From: Chromatiales bacterium
Lineage (GTDB): Bacteria; Pseudomonadota; Gammaproteobacteria; UBA6429; Thiohalophilaceae
NCBI GenBank assembly: GCA_027032075.1
Contig: JALVOC010000089.1
Coordinates: 248,001 to 312,000 of the forward strand
DNA: 64,000 nt
Direction: 5' to 3'
Both the position numbers and the translations under genes were made by a program. A model generated the notes under the pieces. That model was not told where the DNA came from and made no database searches. It saw nothing but the letters and a program-made list of their open reading frames with translations. How positions within the stretch are numbered: position 1 is the first letter of the stretch; every line of letters begins with the position of its first letter. Shown piece after piece: positions 30,170 to 39,845 of this stretch.

Positions 30170-31570
30170 GTGAGCACCTTACGTATTTTCAAACACTACA
30201 TCAGAATACCTTTTATTCTGTTGGGTCTCCTTGAGGCAATCATTCTCGTCTCATCTGTTTATATTGGTATATATGTTCGTTTTCTCGGTGACGAATATAA
30301 TCTCGAAAAGTATAGCGGAGAGGTTGCTCCAAATGCTTTAGTATTTGCAGTCGTGATGATGACAACAATGCTCTCTATGGGATTATATCAGGCCCGTATG
30401 CGTGATGGCCTTTCTGGAATTCTGTATCGTTTGTTCATTGCCTATTTCCTGGGTGGTGTGGTTTTAGCGGTTATATTTTATATTATGCCGGAATTGTTTC
30501 TCGGGCGTGGTATATTGTTTTTCACTTTCCTCTTTTCTTTTCTGTCTATTTTGTTAATAAGATTCGCTCTTGTCACCTTTGATGCAGAATTGTTCAAAAG
30601 CAGAATATTGGTACTTGGTACCGGAAAAAAAGCAAATGCAATCACAAAACTCAGGAGAAAGTCCGATCGGATCGGGTTTTCGATAATCGGCTATGTGCAT
30701 TTACGTGGTACCAAAGATGAAGTTAAAGCGGAAAATATCATACGGCTTAACACTTCCTTGAAGGATTTTGCAATTGCAAACGAGATTGACGAAATCATAC
30801 TGGCTGTTGATGACAGAAGAAAAAGTTTTCCTGTGCATGAATTGCTCGATTGCAAGATGAGTGGTATTACCATACTGGATATTGTCTCGTTTTTTGAGCG
30901 TGAAACCGGAAAAATTCATCTGGATCAGATCCAACCCAGCTGGCTGATGTTGAACGATGGATTCAAAAACAGCGTTCCACAAAATATTTTAAAAAGGGCA
31001 TTTGATATTGGAACGAGCATCCTGATGTTGGTCTTTACATGGCCAATCATGTTGATAACCACGCTCATGATAAAGATAGAAGATGGAATAACGGCACCTG
31101 TTTTTTATCGTCAAATCAGGTTGGGTGAAGGTGGTAAACCATTCCATGTGCTTAAATTCCGGAGCATGATTATTGATGCCGAAAAAAACTGCAAGGCAAA
31201 ATGGGCATCAAAATATGATGATCGCATCACCAGAGTAGGGCGGTTTATCCGAAAAACACGAATAGATGAATTGCCCCAGATTATTAATGTATTGCGGGGT
31301 GATATGAGTTTTGTCGGCCCGAGGCCGGAACGCCCGGAATTTGTCGTTGCGTTAAGTGAAAAGATACCCTATTACAGTGAACGGCACAGGGTAAGACCTG
31401 GCATCACAGGCTGGGCGCAGATCTGTTATCAATATGGTGCCTCCGAAACAGATGCAATGGAAAAACTACAATATGATCTGTATTACGTTAAGAACTACAG
31501 TATTTTTCTTGATCTGTTAATTTTATTGCAGACAGCAGAGGTGATTATATTTGGAAAAGGAGCAAGGTAG
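30170..31570 (+). CDS. Polyprenyl-phosphate sugar-1-phosphate transferase (exosortase-A-type EPS locus)
   Basis: Starts repeat-unit assembly by moving a sugar-1-phosphate onto undecaprenyl phosphate at the inner membrane. It has 466 residues with four or five N-terminal membrane helices (about 10-130), a CoA-binding-like soluble domain (ILVLGTGKKANAI near 145), then the bacterial sugar-transferase domain from KRAFDIGTSILMLVF (about 277) with FYRQIRLGEGGKPFHVLKFRSM, RKTRIDELPQIINVLRGDMS and FVGPRPERPEF. The layout matches the sugar transferase of PEP-CTERM/exosortase-A loci (TIGR03013-like). The start is a GTG at 30170. It opens the EPS locus. Confidence 0.9.
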   Translation: MSTLRIFKHYIRIPFILLGLLEAIILVSSVYIGIYVRFLGDEYNLEKYSGEVAPNALVFAVVMMTTMLSMGLYQARMRDGLSGILYRLFIAYFLGGVVLAVIFYIMPELFLGRGILFFTFLFSFLSILLIRFALVTFDAELFKSRILVLGTGKKANAITKLRRKSDRIGFSIIGYVHLRGTKDEVKAENIIRLNTSLKDFAIANEIDEIILAVDDRRKSFPVHELLDCKMSGITILDIVSFFERETGKIHLDQIQPSWLMLNDGFKNSVPQNILKRAFDIGTSILMLVFTWPIMLITTLMIKIEDGITAPVFYRQIRLGEGGKPFHVLKFRSMIIDAEKNCKAKWASKYDDRITRVGRFIRKTRIDELPQIINVLRGDMSFVGPRPERPEFVVALSEKIPYYSERHRVRPGITGWAQICYQYGASETDAMEKLQYDLYYVKNYSIFLDLLILLQTAEVIIFGKGAR

Positions 31571-31924
31571 GGCGAAACCCAGTTTGGTTGAGTGGTATTC
31601 CTGGCGGTAACAATTGCGAATATATTAATTACTTATGATATATGGTAAGGAATACCGGAAATCATGAAAAGTGCGTCTCAATGATAAGAAAAAAGTAGTA
31701 GAAAGTTAAATCGGCACGGAAAAATTGATTACAAATTAGCGTTGTTCAAACAAAATGACTAAGACTAATTCCATATATAGTAATACTTGAAATTTGAATA
31801 AGATTAAGTTTGTAAGTCGTATGGATGAGTTGGAAATGATTATAAGGACTTGATTGATAAAGATTTAAGGCACAATAATTATAATACTACTTTGTACCTA
31901 ATTATACATGGATGGATTGGACCA
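31571..31924. other. AT-rich gap before the export lipoprotein gene
   Basis: About 350 bp without a recognisable gene. The reading frame of the export protein is open upstream to 31850, but the 25 extra codons lack a signal-peptide pattern and are treated as non-coding. No promoter, terminator or repeat was recognised. Confidence 0.4.
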
Positions 31925-32548
31925 ATGAATATCTTGCGAAGTTTGTTAGTTGGAATGGCGGTGTTATTCCTGAGCGCTTGTTCAAGCACATCCACCCTCG
32001 ATCCTGCCGTTGATCCAAATACACCAAAAGAATCCCTGGTTAATGAATACCGTATTGGTGTTGATGATCATGTCAGTATCAACGTTTGGGGTAATGAAGA
32101 GTTGAGTGTGGAAATGCCTGTACGGCCTGATGGAATGATTTCAATGCCGTTGATCGGTGACGTTCAGGCCGGCAACCGTACCCCGATGGAGGTCGCCAGG
32201 GATATTAAAAGAAAATTATCAGCCTATATCCGGGATCCCAATGTTACGGTTATTTTAACCGAACTGAATAGCCACGAATACCTGTCGAGGATACGAGTGA
32301 CCGGTGCTGTAAGGACGCCTTTATCCATGCCGTACAGGCAAGGCATGACGGTGCTGGATGCGATTCTGGAAGCCGGCAGTGTGAACGAATTTGCATCTGC
32401 GGATTCAACAAAACTATACCGAAAATATCATGGTAAAACAGTGGTGCTGGATGTTGAACTTGATGGCATCCTGAATGACGGTGAATTGTCGACCAACTAT
32501 AAATTATTGCCAGGTGACATTATAACCGTTCCTGAGAGATTGTTTTGA
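31925..32548 (+). CDS. Polysaccharide export lipoprotein (Wza/EpsE family)
   Basis: Outer-membrane or periplasmic export component for the polysaccharide. With the ATG at 31925 the protein is 207 residues and has a clean lipoprotein signal: MNILRSLLVGMAVLFLSAC, lipobox LSAC with Cys19. A Poly_export domain follows (YRIGVDDHVSINVWGNEELS, about residues 45-120), then one SLBB domain (IRVTGAVRTPLSMPY). It is shorter than Wza (about 380 residues) because it lacks the C-terminal barrel region, as usual for the EpsE-like proteins of exosortase-A loci. It precedes the chain-length gene by 40 bp. Confidence 0.9.
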   Translation: MNILRSLLVGMAVLFLSACSSTSTLDPAVDPNTPKESLVNEYRIGVDDHVSINVWGNEELSVEMPVRPDGMISMPLIGDVQAGNRTPMEVARDIKRKLSAYIRDPNVTVILTELNSHEYLSRIRVTGAVRTPLSMPYRQGMTVLDAILEAGSVNEFASADSTKLYRKYHGKTVVLDVELDGILNDGELSTNYKLLPGDIITVPERLF

Positions 32549-32588
32549 CAAGTCTCAAACCAAAATATGGTTTGTTTGAAATCAGAAT

Positions 32589-34139
32589 ATGCAGAAAAAC
32601 ATATTTGAAATAATCCAGGATATCCTGTTACCCGCGTACCTTCATAGACGGTGGGTGATTGCAATATTTGTGCTAACAAATGTAGCTGCGTTGTTCGTAG
32701 GTTATAACTGGCCAAATAAATATGAATCCTCAACGACAATTTATATTGAGGAGGAAAATATACTAGGACCATTAATGCAGGGAACAGCAGTACAAACTGA
32801 AGTTGTCGACAGAGGCAGAATAGCCAGAGAAATCATTTTTGGCCGCCAATTGATGCAAAAAATACTCGAGATAGGTGGTTGGCTGGAAAACAATCCAACA
32901 CCGCTTGAACAGGAATTTATCATGGAAGGGATAAAAGCAAACACCACAGTTTCCAATGTGGGCCAGAATCTTGTAAGGATAAGTTATAAAAATCAAGATC
33001 CCGAGAAAGCCTATATTGTCACCAAGGGTTTTGCTGATTTGTTTATCGAAGGCAGCCTGAATAAAAAGATAATGGAAAGCAAGGCTGCGTTTGAGTTTAT
33101 TGATATGCAAGTCAAGCAATACGAACAAAAACTAAAAAATTCCGAAGAAGCTTTAAAAAAATTTCGGGAAGAAAACGTAGATTTTAGATCTGGTGCGGAA
33201 GTAGAAGTCAGGCAGCGGATTACACGATTCAGAACACAAATTGAGGAACTCGAACAACAATTGCGGGAAGCAAAAATTACAAAAGTCTCCCTGCAACAAC
33301 AACTGTCCGGAGAATCGGAGGCAGCAGCCGGTTTGTCACGGGCTGAACAATTACGGTCCAGAATTGCAGAATTGCAGTCTAATCTGGACAATTTGCGCTT
33401 GAGCTATCATGAAACTTATCCGGATATTATCAAAATCAAACACCAGATAAGAGAACTGCGCACCGCAATGGTCAACGCAGAAAAGAGACGGGAACGATCA
33501 AAAAGAGAGGCGGAAGAAAAAGGAATATTATTTATAGATGAAAGTATTCGTGCAAATCCAATATATCAGCAGTTGCAAAGCGACTTGTATGAGACAAATA
33601 CATTGATTGCAACCTTAAACGGACGACTTGAAGAAACCAGAAAATTGCTACAGCAGGAACTGGAACGAAACATAAGAATCAGTGCGGCCGAAGCAGAATT
33701 AACGAGCCTGACTCGCGATTACAATGTAAACAATGACATTTATCAGGACTTGTTGAGACGAAGGGAAAACGCGCGTGTCTCCATGAATCTGGATACAGAG
33801 CACAGGGGGTTGAGCTTAAGTATCAGCGAACCAGCATACCTGCCACTGTCACCCAGTGGTCCACGCTATATTCATTTTGTTTTGATAGGGATTGCGTTAG
33901 GTATAGCTCTACCGGTTGGGTTTTTCTATTTGCTGAAATTGTATGTACCACGTATCTGTGAAGCATCAGATGTGGAAGAAGTATATGAAATTGATGTAAT
34001 TGGACAGTTTACTCATTATTATTCTCCTATGGAGCGTATTGCAAAAAGGAATGAGCGCTATGTCCTGTTTGCAATTACGGCATTGACTTTTGTTATGATT
34101 TTCACAGTTTCAGCATATCGACTATTAGGCGGGCAGTAA
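32589..34139 (+). CDS. Polysaccharide co-polymerase / chain-length determinant (Wzz family)
   Basis: Inner-membrane protein controlling polymer length and export. It has 516 residues with a first membrane helix near the N-terminus (VIAIFVLTNVAALFVGYNWP), a Wzz domain, a long periplasmic coiled coil (about residues 170-370, rich in Glu/Gln/Lys/Arg), and a second membrane helix near 430 (FVLIGIALGIALPVGFFYLL). A third hydrophobic segment lies at the very C-terminus (YVLFAITALTFVMIFTV). The three-helix layout fits the exosortase-A-associated chain-length family. It sits 2 bp before the CpsD-like gene, its usual partner. Confidence 0.9.
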   Translation: MQKNIFEIIQDILLPAYLHRRWVIAIFVLTNVAALFVGYNWPNKYESSTTIYIEEENILGPLMQGTAVQTEVVDRGRIAREIIFGRQLMQKILEIGGWLENNPTPLEQEFIMEGIKANTTVSNVGQNLVRISYKNQDPEKAYIVTKGFADLFIEGSLNKKIMESKAAFEFIDMQVKQYEQKLKNSEEALKKFREENVDFRSGAEVEVRQRITRFRTQIEELEQQLREAKITKVSLQQQLSGESEAAAGLSRAEQLRSRIAELQSNLDNLRLSYHETYPDIIKIKHQIRELRTAMVNAEKRRERSKREAEEKGILFIDESIRANPIYQQLQSDLYETNTLIATLNGRLEETRKLLQQELERNIRISAAEAELTSLTRDYNVNNDIYQDLLRRRENARVSMNLDTEHRGLSLSISEPAYLPLSPSGPRYIHFVLIGIALGIALPVGFFYLLKLYVPRICEASDVEEVYEIDVIGQFTHYYSPMERIAKRNERYVLFAITALTFVMIFTVSAYRLLGGQ

Positions 34140-34141
34140 CC

Positions 34142-34942
34142 GTGGGCAAAATCGAAGAAGCCTTGAGAAAAGCAAGAGCAGAACGCAAAAGTACGTACGA
34201 TATAGACAAAAAAGCTCTTGTTAAAAACAGTGTGCATGAAACCTCAACAATCATGCATATACCTGTTATGCCGGAAAATAAAATAGTATCAAAGCAGAAA
34301 CTGGCGGAATTAAAGATAATTTACCAGGAGATGCAAAATCAGAACATCTTAAATGAATTTAGGGCTTTAAGGGCAACAATTCTTCAGAAAACCAAAGGTA
34401 AAAATATAAGTTTACTTGTATATTCCACTGAAGTTGATGGAGGCACCAGCTATATAGCAATTAATCTTGCAACTGCAATAGCACTGGATAAACAGAAAAC
34501 AGCATTGTTGCTTAACTGTAATCTTAATGAAACCCCTGATTATGAAAGTCTTGTTGAAAACAATGAAAGAGGTTTGATTGATTATTTAACAGAGGGAATT
34601 GATCTGACAAAAGTCATACATCATACTGGCATTCCTAAACTGAGAATAATACCTGCAGGAAGCAAGGCACATATAGATGATGAGCTATTTACAAAAAACA
34701 AAATGCAACATTTGTTACTGGAATTAAAAAACAGATATGCAGATCGGATCGTGGTTATTGATGCTCCACCAATTACAGAGTCTGCAGATTTGAAATTACT
34801 GACAGAATCCATCGATTATGCATTATTGGTTATCCCCTATGCTAAAACCAAGACAAAAAAAGTGCATAAGGCAATAAATATTATCGGGAAAGAAAAGATT
34901 ATAGGAGCAGTTATTAACAATATACCCGATATATTTCAATAG
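34142..34942 (+). CDS. CpsD/BY-kinase-like ATPase with degenerate nucleotide-binding motifs
   Basis: Partner of the chain-length protein; intact members are tyrosine autokinases. It has 266 residues starting MGKIEEALRKARAERK, as in exosortase-A-associated tyrosine kinases. The fold is recognisable (AINLATAIALDKQKTALLL, IVVIDAPPITESADLKLL), but the Walker A loop reads STEVDGGTSYIAINLA where GxGKT/S is expected, so the catalytic Lys is missing. The Walker A' region reads LLLNCNLNET, with Asn in place of both Asp residues of LLVDADLRRP-type motifs. No C-terminal Tyr cluster is present. It is therefore probably a non-kinase relative. The start is a GTG at 34142, 2 bp after the previous gene. Confidence 0.85.
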   Translation: MGKIEEALRKARAERKSTYDIDKKALVKNSVHETSTIMHIPVMPENKIVSKQKLAELKIIYQEMQNQNILNEFRALRATILQKTKGKNISLLVYSTEVDGGTSYIAINLATAIALDKQKTALLLNCNLNETPDYESLVENNERGLIDYLTEGIDLTKVIHHTGIPKLRIIPAGSKAHIDDELFTKNKMQHLLLELKNRYADRIVVIDAPPITESADLKLLTESIDYALLVIPYAKTKTKKVHKAINIIGKEKIIGAVINNIPDIFQ

Positions 34943-34958
34943 TAATTATAATTAATTG

Positions 34959-36263
34959 ATGAAAATTATGCATACACGATGTCTTCGTTATATTGTTGCC
35001 AGCATAATTATTTTTGAGTTAACAACAACAAAAAATGTAAAAGCGATTGATTTAACATATGAAGTTAATAGTAATATTGAATACAGTGATAATGTAAGGC
35101 GTGCAAACGAAAACCCTATCAACACATGGACTGGGATTGTTGGTGCTAGTGCAAATTATAGTCAGCAAGCAAGTAATTATGCCATAAATATACGTCCTGA
35201 GTTTTTATATCGTAATTACAGAAATGAACAACTAGAAGACAGATTGTATTTGGATCTTGATGCTACGTTATTGTTAGATTTAAAGCCTAATTCATTTCTC
35301 TGGTCCTTTGAGAATTATTTGACGCAAACAACTGTTGATATCATGGAACCGGATACCCCCTTTAATTTACAACAAACGAATTTGTTTTCGACGGGTCCGG
35401 ATTTCAATTACAGGATTAACAAAGGAAGAAACATCGAATTTCGGTTGAGATATCTTGACTTCTATTATGAGATCTCTAACACAGACAACAAAAGATTCGG
35501 AGTGCTAACAAGTATTAAGAGTAACCGGGATGCAGTCACCCAAAATTCAATTAATTTTGATTATGTGGTTGTCAAATATCAGGACGGAATTAATAATGAT
35601 GATTACAACAGAGCCGATGCTTATTTTTCACAGGAGAAAATATACGAAAACACAGAATACAGGATTGATCTTGGTTATACAGGGATAAAGCGCAGGAACA
35701 GTGGTAATCTTGGTGGTGCAATGGCGAATTTAAGAATTGAGAAAGATATTAATTCAAGGTCAGGTGTTTTTGTCGCTGGTTACGTTCAATATACAGATTC
35801 AAGCAGAAACTTTTTATTTTCACGTGCATATAGGGACAATATAAACCCAATTGGTGCTGCAGTAACTTCTTATATATATTATGAAAAATTATTGTCTGTT
35901 CAGTACAGATGGAGTGGTACGGTTAATAATTGGAATTTCGATTATTCATATAGTGATCAGGATTATGGTGGAAGAAATAATGATTTGGACAGAAGATTTC
36001 AACAAGCTGGCATATTGTACACAAGAAATATAAGTGTTTTGATGTCTATGGGATTGTCTGCAAGATTTACCAAAACGAATTACTTAAATTATGACAGTGA
36101 AGACAAAGATAAGGAAATTTCAGCTTCCATACAATATCGATTAAGCAGATCGTTTACCTCCATGTTTCAATATTCGCGTTCGACTCGTGATAGTACAGAA
36201 ATTGCACGTAACTATCTTGAGAATAGAGCTGTTTTGAGTTTGGTGTATAACAACAGGCATTGA
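34959..36263 (+). CDS. Outer-membrane beta-barrel protein of exosortase-A-type EPS loci
   Basis: A protein of 434 residues with an N-terminal signal-like stretch (YIVASIIIFELTTT, then VKA before IDLTYEV). It is followed by alternating amphipathic strands rich in Tyr, Asn and Arg, and ends RAVLSLVYNNRH. Its place between the tyrosine-kinase-like gene and the ATPase gene is that of the TIGR03016-like PEP-CTERM-associated outer-membrane protein. Role unknown; it may form the outer-membrane exit for the polymer, since the export lipoprotein lacks a barrel. The ATG at 34959 is preferred over the TTG just before it. Confidence 0.8.
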   Translation: MKIMHTRCLRYIVASIIIFELTTTKNVKAIDLTYEVNSNIEYSDNVRRANENPINTWTGIVGASANYSQQASNYAINIRPEFLYRNYRNEQLEDRLYLDLDATLLLDLKPNSFLWSFENYLTQTTVDIMEPDTPFNLQQTNLFSTGPDFNYRINKGRNIEFRLRYLDFYYEISNTDNKRFGVLTSIKSNRDAVTQNSINFDYVVVKYQDGINNDDYNRADAYFSQEKIYENTEYRIDLGYTGIKRRNSGNLGGAMANLRIEKDINSRSGVFVAGYVQYTDSSRNFLFSRAYRDNINPIGAAVTSYIYYEKLLSVQYRWSGTVNNWNFDYSYSDQDYGGRNNDLDRRFQQAGILYTRNISVLMSMGLSARFTKTNYLNYDSEDKDKEISASIQYRLSRSFTSMFQYSRSTRDSTEIARNYLENRAVLSLVYNNRH

Positions 36264-36270
36264 TAGAAAG

Positions 36271-37215
36271 ATGTATCTGGCGCATTTTAAGCTAAAGGAG
36301 GAACCCTTCAGATTAACACCTGATCCAGAATTCCTGTATTTGAGTAAACAGCATATTAAAGCAAAGACATACCTGGACTTTGCGATATGGCGTAACGATG
36401 GTTTTGTTGTAATAACAGGAGAAATAGGATCTGGAAAGACAACAGTACTTAACAGTGTTGTGTCGTCCTTAGATAAAAATATTATTGTTGCGCGTATCCA
36501 TCAAACATTACTTAACGAGAACGAACTCTTGCAATCAATAATGGTTGAATTGGGGATTAAATATGATGGAACAAATAAAGTAGATTTGATTACAAGACTG
36601 AATGAATATCTAATAGCAAAATACCGGGAAAACAAGAAGGTTGTTTTGGTAATCGACGAAGCACAAAATCTTGGTGTAAAAGTGCTAGAGGAATTACGCT
36701 TGCTTTCTGGTCTTGAAACAAATGATGCGAAATTAATTAATATTGTTATTGTAGGACAACCTGAATTAAAAACACTATTGGAGAGCGTTGAGCTGGAGCA
36801 ATTGGCGCAACGCATTAGACTTCAATTTCACATTGACAGATTGTCACCAGAGGACACGGTTGAATATATTCAATATCGATTGAAAAAAGCAGGTTCAGAA
36901 AATGAGACTTTATTCATAAAAGACGTGTACCCATATATTTACAACTATACAGGTGGAATACCAAGACTGATAAATATTTTATGTGACACGGCGTTGATCG
37001 TATCGTATGCGGATGGTAAACGACAAATAACAATCGAAGAAATAAAACAAGCAATCAAGGATCTGCAGTGGGTGACATATAAGAGAAGAATGGAAAAATT
37101 GAAAATTGCAAAAACAACAAAAAACAAAAAATCCGGTAATGAAGAATGGGTTTCTATTAAATATGACACTCTGCCGCTAGATTTTGATCTGGGGAACGTA
37201 AAACCCGAAGAATAG
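36271..37215 (+). CDS. AAA ATPase of exosortase-A-type EPS loci (ExeA-like)
   Basis: A 314-residue AAA ATPase beginning MYLAHFKLKEEPFRLTPDPEFLYLS, the start typical of ExeA/GspA-like ATPases. Walker A is GEIGSGKTT near residues 50-58 and Walker B VVLVIDEAQN near 126-135, with sensor-like RLLSGLETND and a GGIPRLINILCD motif near 230. In exosortase-A loci this ATPase (TIGR03015-like) follows the barrel protein; its exact role is unproven. A 3' basic tail (KIAKTTKNKKSGN) is present. It is 8 bp after the barrel gene. Confidence 0.88.
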   Translation: MYLAHFKLKEEPFRLTPDPEFLYLSKQHIKAKTYLDFAIWRNDGFVVITGEIGSGKTTVLNSVVSSLDKNIIVARIHQTLLNENELLQSIMVELGIKYDGTNKVDLITRLNEYLIAKYRENKKVVLVIDEAQNLGVKVLEELRLLSGLETNDAKLINIVIVGQPELKTLLESVELEQLAQRIRLQFHIDRLSPEDTVEYIQYRLKKAGSENETLFIKDVYPYIYNYTGGIPRLINILCDTALIVSYADGKRQITIEEIKQAIKDLQWVTYKRRMEKLKIAKTTKNKKSGNEEWVSIKYDTLPLDFDLGNVKPEE

Positions 37216-37606
37216 GAGTAAAGGCATATACAGGTTTTTAAATTATAAGAAATTTGTTTCGTAGCAAGAATGAATTATAGATAAATATATAATTTGTTCG
37301 TTATTCATAAATAAACCGATAAACCTGGGAATTGATGTTAAAAATCAATAAAACAGAAGAAAGCCTGTAAAACGGGAGGGCGGTAGCGTGCTTTGAAAAT
37401 ATTGAAGCAGAAGTTATGCCGTCACAGTCGATCATTCAGTAAAATAGCTGAGTTAACGGAAAACATGTTTTGTAGATTCATAGCAAATACGGAAAAATAA
37501 AATATAAAAGTGACGCATAAGATAAAGAATCGGGAACTTCGTTATATTACAAACGGTATAGGAATTTGATCATAGATTACCAGGTTGCGATTCCATTATT
37601 AGAACA
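37216..37606. other. AT-rich gap between ATPase and deacetylase genes
   Basis: About 390 bp with no recognisable gene, terminator or repeat. In related loci these two genes are close together, so the gap may be a remnant of a lost gene or hold a promoter. Confidence 0.4.
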
Positions 37607-38473
37607 ATGACAATAACCAATGCGCTTACAGTTGATGTGGAGGATTATTACCATGTAACAGCATTCTCAAAAACCATCAAGAAAGAAAACTGGTGTAATT
37701 ATGAATCCAGGGTGGAGAAGAATACATATAGATTGCTCGAGATATATTCAGAAAAGAAAATAAAAGGGACTTTTTTTGTTCTGGGATGGGTGGCAAAAAA
37801 ATATCCTCATCTTGTGAGAGAAATAGCGGCAGATGGGCACGAAGTAGCCTGTCATGGATATAGTCACCAATTGATATACAACCAAACACCAAAGATATTT
37901 AGAGAGGAGACTATAGCTGCAAAATCAATTCTTGAAGACCAAGCTCAAACATTTATTTGTGGTTATAGAGCAGCCAGTTATTCCATTACTAAAAGATCAG
38001 AGTGGGCATTGGACATTCTGGCAGAAATTGGTTTTGTTTATGATTCAAGTATCTTTCCGACACATCATGATCTTTACGGAATGCCAGGTACTCCGATTTC
38101 CCCCTATGACATTTCAGCACAAAATGGGAGGACCATAGTTGAATTTCCATTAACTACGTTAAAGTTAGCAAACTACCAGGTACCTGTCGCGGGGGGAGGC
38201 TATTTTCGGCTCTACCCATATCTGATAACAAGAACTGCACTAAGGTATATCAATGTAAAGGAAAATAACCCATTCGTATTTTATATACATCCATGGGAGA
38301 TTGATCCAAAACAGCCGCGCATAAAAGCAGGTTTAACCTCGAGGTTTCGTCATTATAATAACCTTGATAAATGCGAAAAACGTTTAATAAGATTACTTGA
38401 TGATTTCAGTTTCTCACCGATGAGGGATGTTCTTGCGGGACTAGGTCTAATGAAAAAGGACGATGTCGGATAA
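37607..38473 (+). CDS. Polysaccharide deacetylase of exosortase-A-type EPS loci
   Basis: NodB-type deacetylase of 288 residues with the N-terminal LTVDVEDYYHV (metal-binding Asp), GTFFVLGWVAKKYPHLV, and the histidine motif EVACHGYSHQLIY (HxxxH). A catalytic-site RAASYSI follows, then a DUF3473-like C-terminal part (FVFYIHPWEIDPKQPRI). It resembles the TIGR03006 family that always sits in exosortase-A loci, and probably removes N-acetyl groups from the polymer. It is 6 bp before the FemAB-like gene. Confidence 0.9.
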   Translation: MTITNALTVDVEDYYHVTAFSKTIKKENWCNYESRVEKNTYRLLEIYSEKKIKGTFFVLGWVAKKYPHLVREIAADGHEVACHGYSHQLIYNQTPKIFREETIAAKSILEDQAQTFICGYRAASYSITKRSEWALDILAEIGFVYDSSIFPTHHDLYGMPGTPISPYDISAQNGRTIVEFPLTTLKLANYQVPVAGGGYFRLYPYLITRTALRYINVKENNPFVFYIHPWEIDPKQPRIKAGLTSRFRHYNNLDKCEKRLIRLLDDFSFSPMRDVLAGLGLMKKDDVG

Positions 38474-38479
38474 ATTTCT

Positions 38480-39514
38480 ATGACAATTCGTTTATATCAA
38501 AAAGAAGATCGGGAAAAGTGGAATAGATATGTGCAAAAGTCTGAGAACTCTACCTGTTATCACCTGATTGAGTGGAAAGATGTGATTGAAAAAGCTTTTG
38601 GGCACAAAAGTTTTTACTTAATCGCAGAAGATCACAATAAAAATATAACAGGCATTTTACCGCTGGTTCAGCAAAAGAGTACGCTATTCGGTAATTTTAT
38701 GGTTTCACTGCCATTTTTTAATTATGGCGGGGTTTGTGCTGATAGTAACGATGTATGCAAAAATTTGATTGATTATGCGATAGATGTTGCATCGGATAAT
38801 GACGCTGAACATATAGAGTTGAGACATACAAACCACGAAGATTACGGACTTTTGGTAAAAACTGCAAAAGTATCAATGAGAATGGAACTTCCCCAAAGTG
38901 AAGAAATACTATGGAATACCTTAACATCAAAGTTGCGCAGTCAAATAAGAAGGCCATCGAAAGAGAAGATGTATGCAAGAATCGATGGAATAAATGAACT
39001 AGAAAGCTTTTATAAAGTGTTCTCGATTAATATGAGAGATCTTGGTACACCAGTTTATTCGAAAAAGTTTTTTAAAACAATTTTGGAATTATTTCCCAAA
39101 CATAGCAATATATGTACTGTCTATACAAAAGAAGGCGATCCAGTAGCGTCGGGTTTTTTGTTAAGGTTTAAAGAGCAACTTGAGATACCATGGGCTTCCT
39201 CGATTCGTCGTTATAATAAATACAGCCCAAACATGCTGCTTTATTGGGAAGTGCTTAAATATGCGTGCATGCATGGATGCAGAATCTTTGACTTCGGTCG
39301 TTCTACACCTGGTGAAGGAACATATAAATTTAAAAAACAATGGGGTGCAAAACCATTGCAACTGTATTGGTATTATTGGATGAGAAATAATGGTGATATG
39401 CCTGAACTCAACCCAAAAAATATAAAATACCAGATGGCCATCAGAATCTGGAAAAAAATGCCATTAGGCCTTAGCAAAATCATTGGTCCAACAATCATAA
39501 AAAATCTTCCTTAA
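38480..39514 (+). CDS. FemAB-like GNAT-fold protein of exosortase-A-type EPS loci
   Basis: A 344-residue protein with two GNAT-like halves. Features are CYHLIEWKDVIEKAFGHKSFYL near residue 20 (shown in part), LPFFNYGGVCAD near 76 and the C-terminal FDFGRSTPGEGTYKFKKQWGA. These are typical of the FemAB-related proteins in PEP-CTERM loci (TIGR03019-like). FemAB enzymes transfer aminoacyl groups from tRNA to peptidoglycan; for this branch the acceptor is unknown. It follows the deacetylase gene by 6 bp and precedes the acyl carrier protein gene, a common order. Confidence 0.85.
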   Translation: MTIRLYQKEDREKWNRYVQKSENSTCYHLIEWKDVIEKAFGHKSFYLIAEDHNKNITGILPLVQQKSTLFGNFMVSLPFFNYGGVCADSNDVCKNLIDYAIDVASDNDAEHIELRHTNHEDYGLLVKTAKVSMRMELPQSEEILWNTLTSKLRSQIRRPSKEKMYARIDGINELESFYKVFSINMRDLGTPVYSKKFFKTILELFPKHSNICTVYTKEGDPVASGFLLRFKEQLEIPWASSIRRYNKYSPNMLLYWEVLKYACMHGCRIFDFGRSTPGEGTYKFKKQWGAKPLQLYWYYWMRNNGDMPELNPKNIKYQMAIRIWKKMPLGLSKIIGPTIIKNLP

Positions 39515-39577
39515 AATAGCATTCCAGAAAATATTATAAACAATTAACTGCTAACAAATTAACGAGGTTAAAATACA

Positions 39578-39829
39578 ATGTCTGTAGAGCAAAAGATACG
39601 TTCCTATATACTGGAAAACTTTTTATTTACCAATGATGAATCAGAGTTGAATAGTGAAGATTCGTTCCTTGAAAAAGGTGTTTTGGACTCAACGGGTATT
39701 CTGGAGGTAATTTATTTTCTGGAAGATAATTTTGGAATAAAAGTGGATGATGAAGAAATGGTCCCGGAAAATCTGGATTCGGTTAATAATATCGTAAAAT
39801 TTGTTGCAGCAAAGAGTCAGGCGGCGTGA
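39578..39829 (+). CDS. Acyl carrier protein
   Basis: An 83-residue carrier protein with the phosphopantetheine attachment site GVLDSTGILEVIYFLED, predicted Ser38. The fold is the usual four-helix ACP, acidic at the second helix. It differs from fatty-acid ACP (no DSLDxVEL) and is next to an AMP-forming ligase, so it probably carries an activated acyl or aminoacyl group for polymer modification. It begins at an ATG after GAGG. Confidence 0.9.
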   Translation: MSVEQKIRSYILENFLFTNDESELNSEDSFLEKGVLDSTGILEVIYFLEDNFGIKVDDEEMVPENLDSVNNIVKFVAAKSQAA

Positions 39830-39845
39830 GATTGGTGTCATAATA

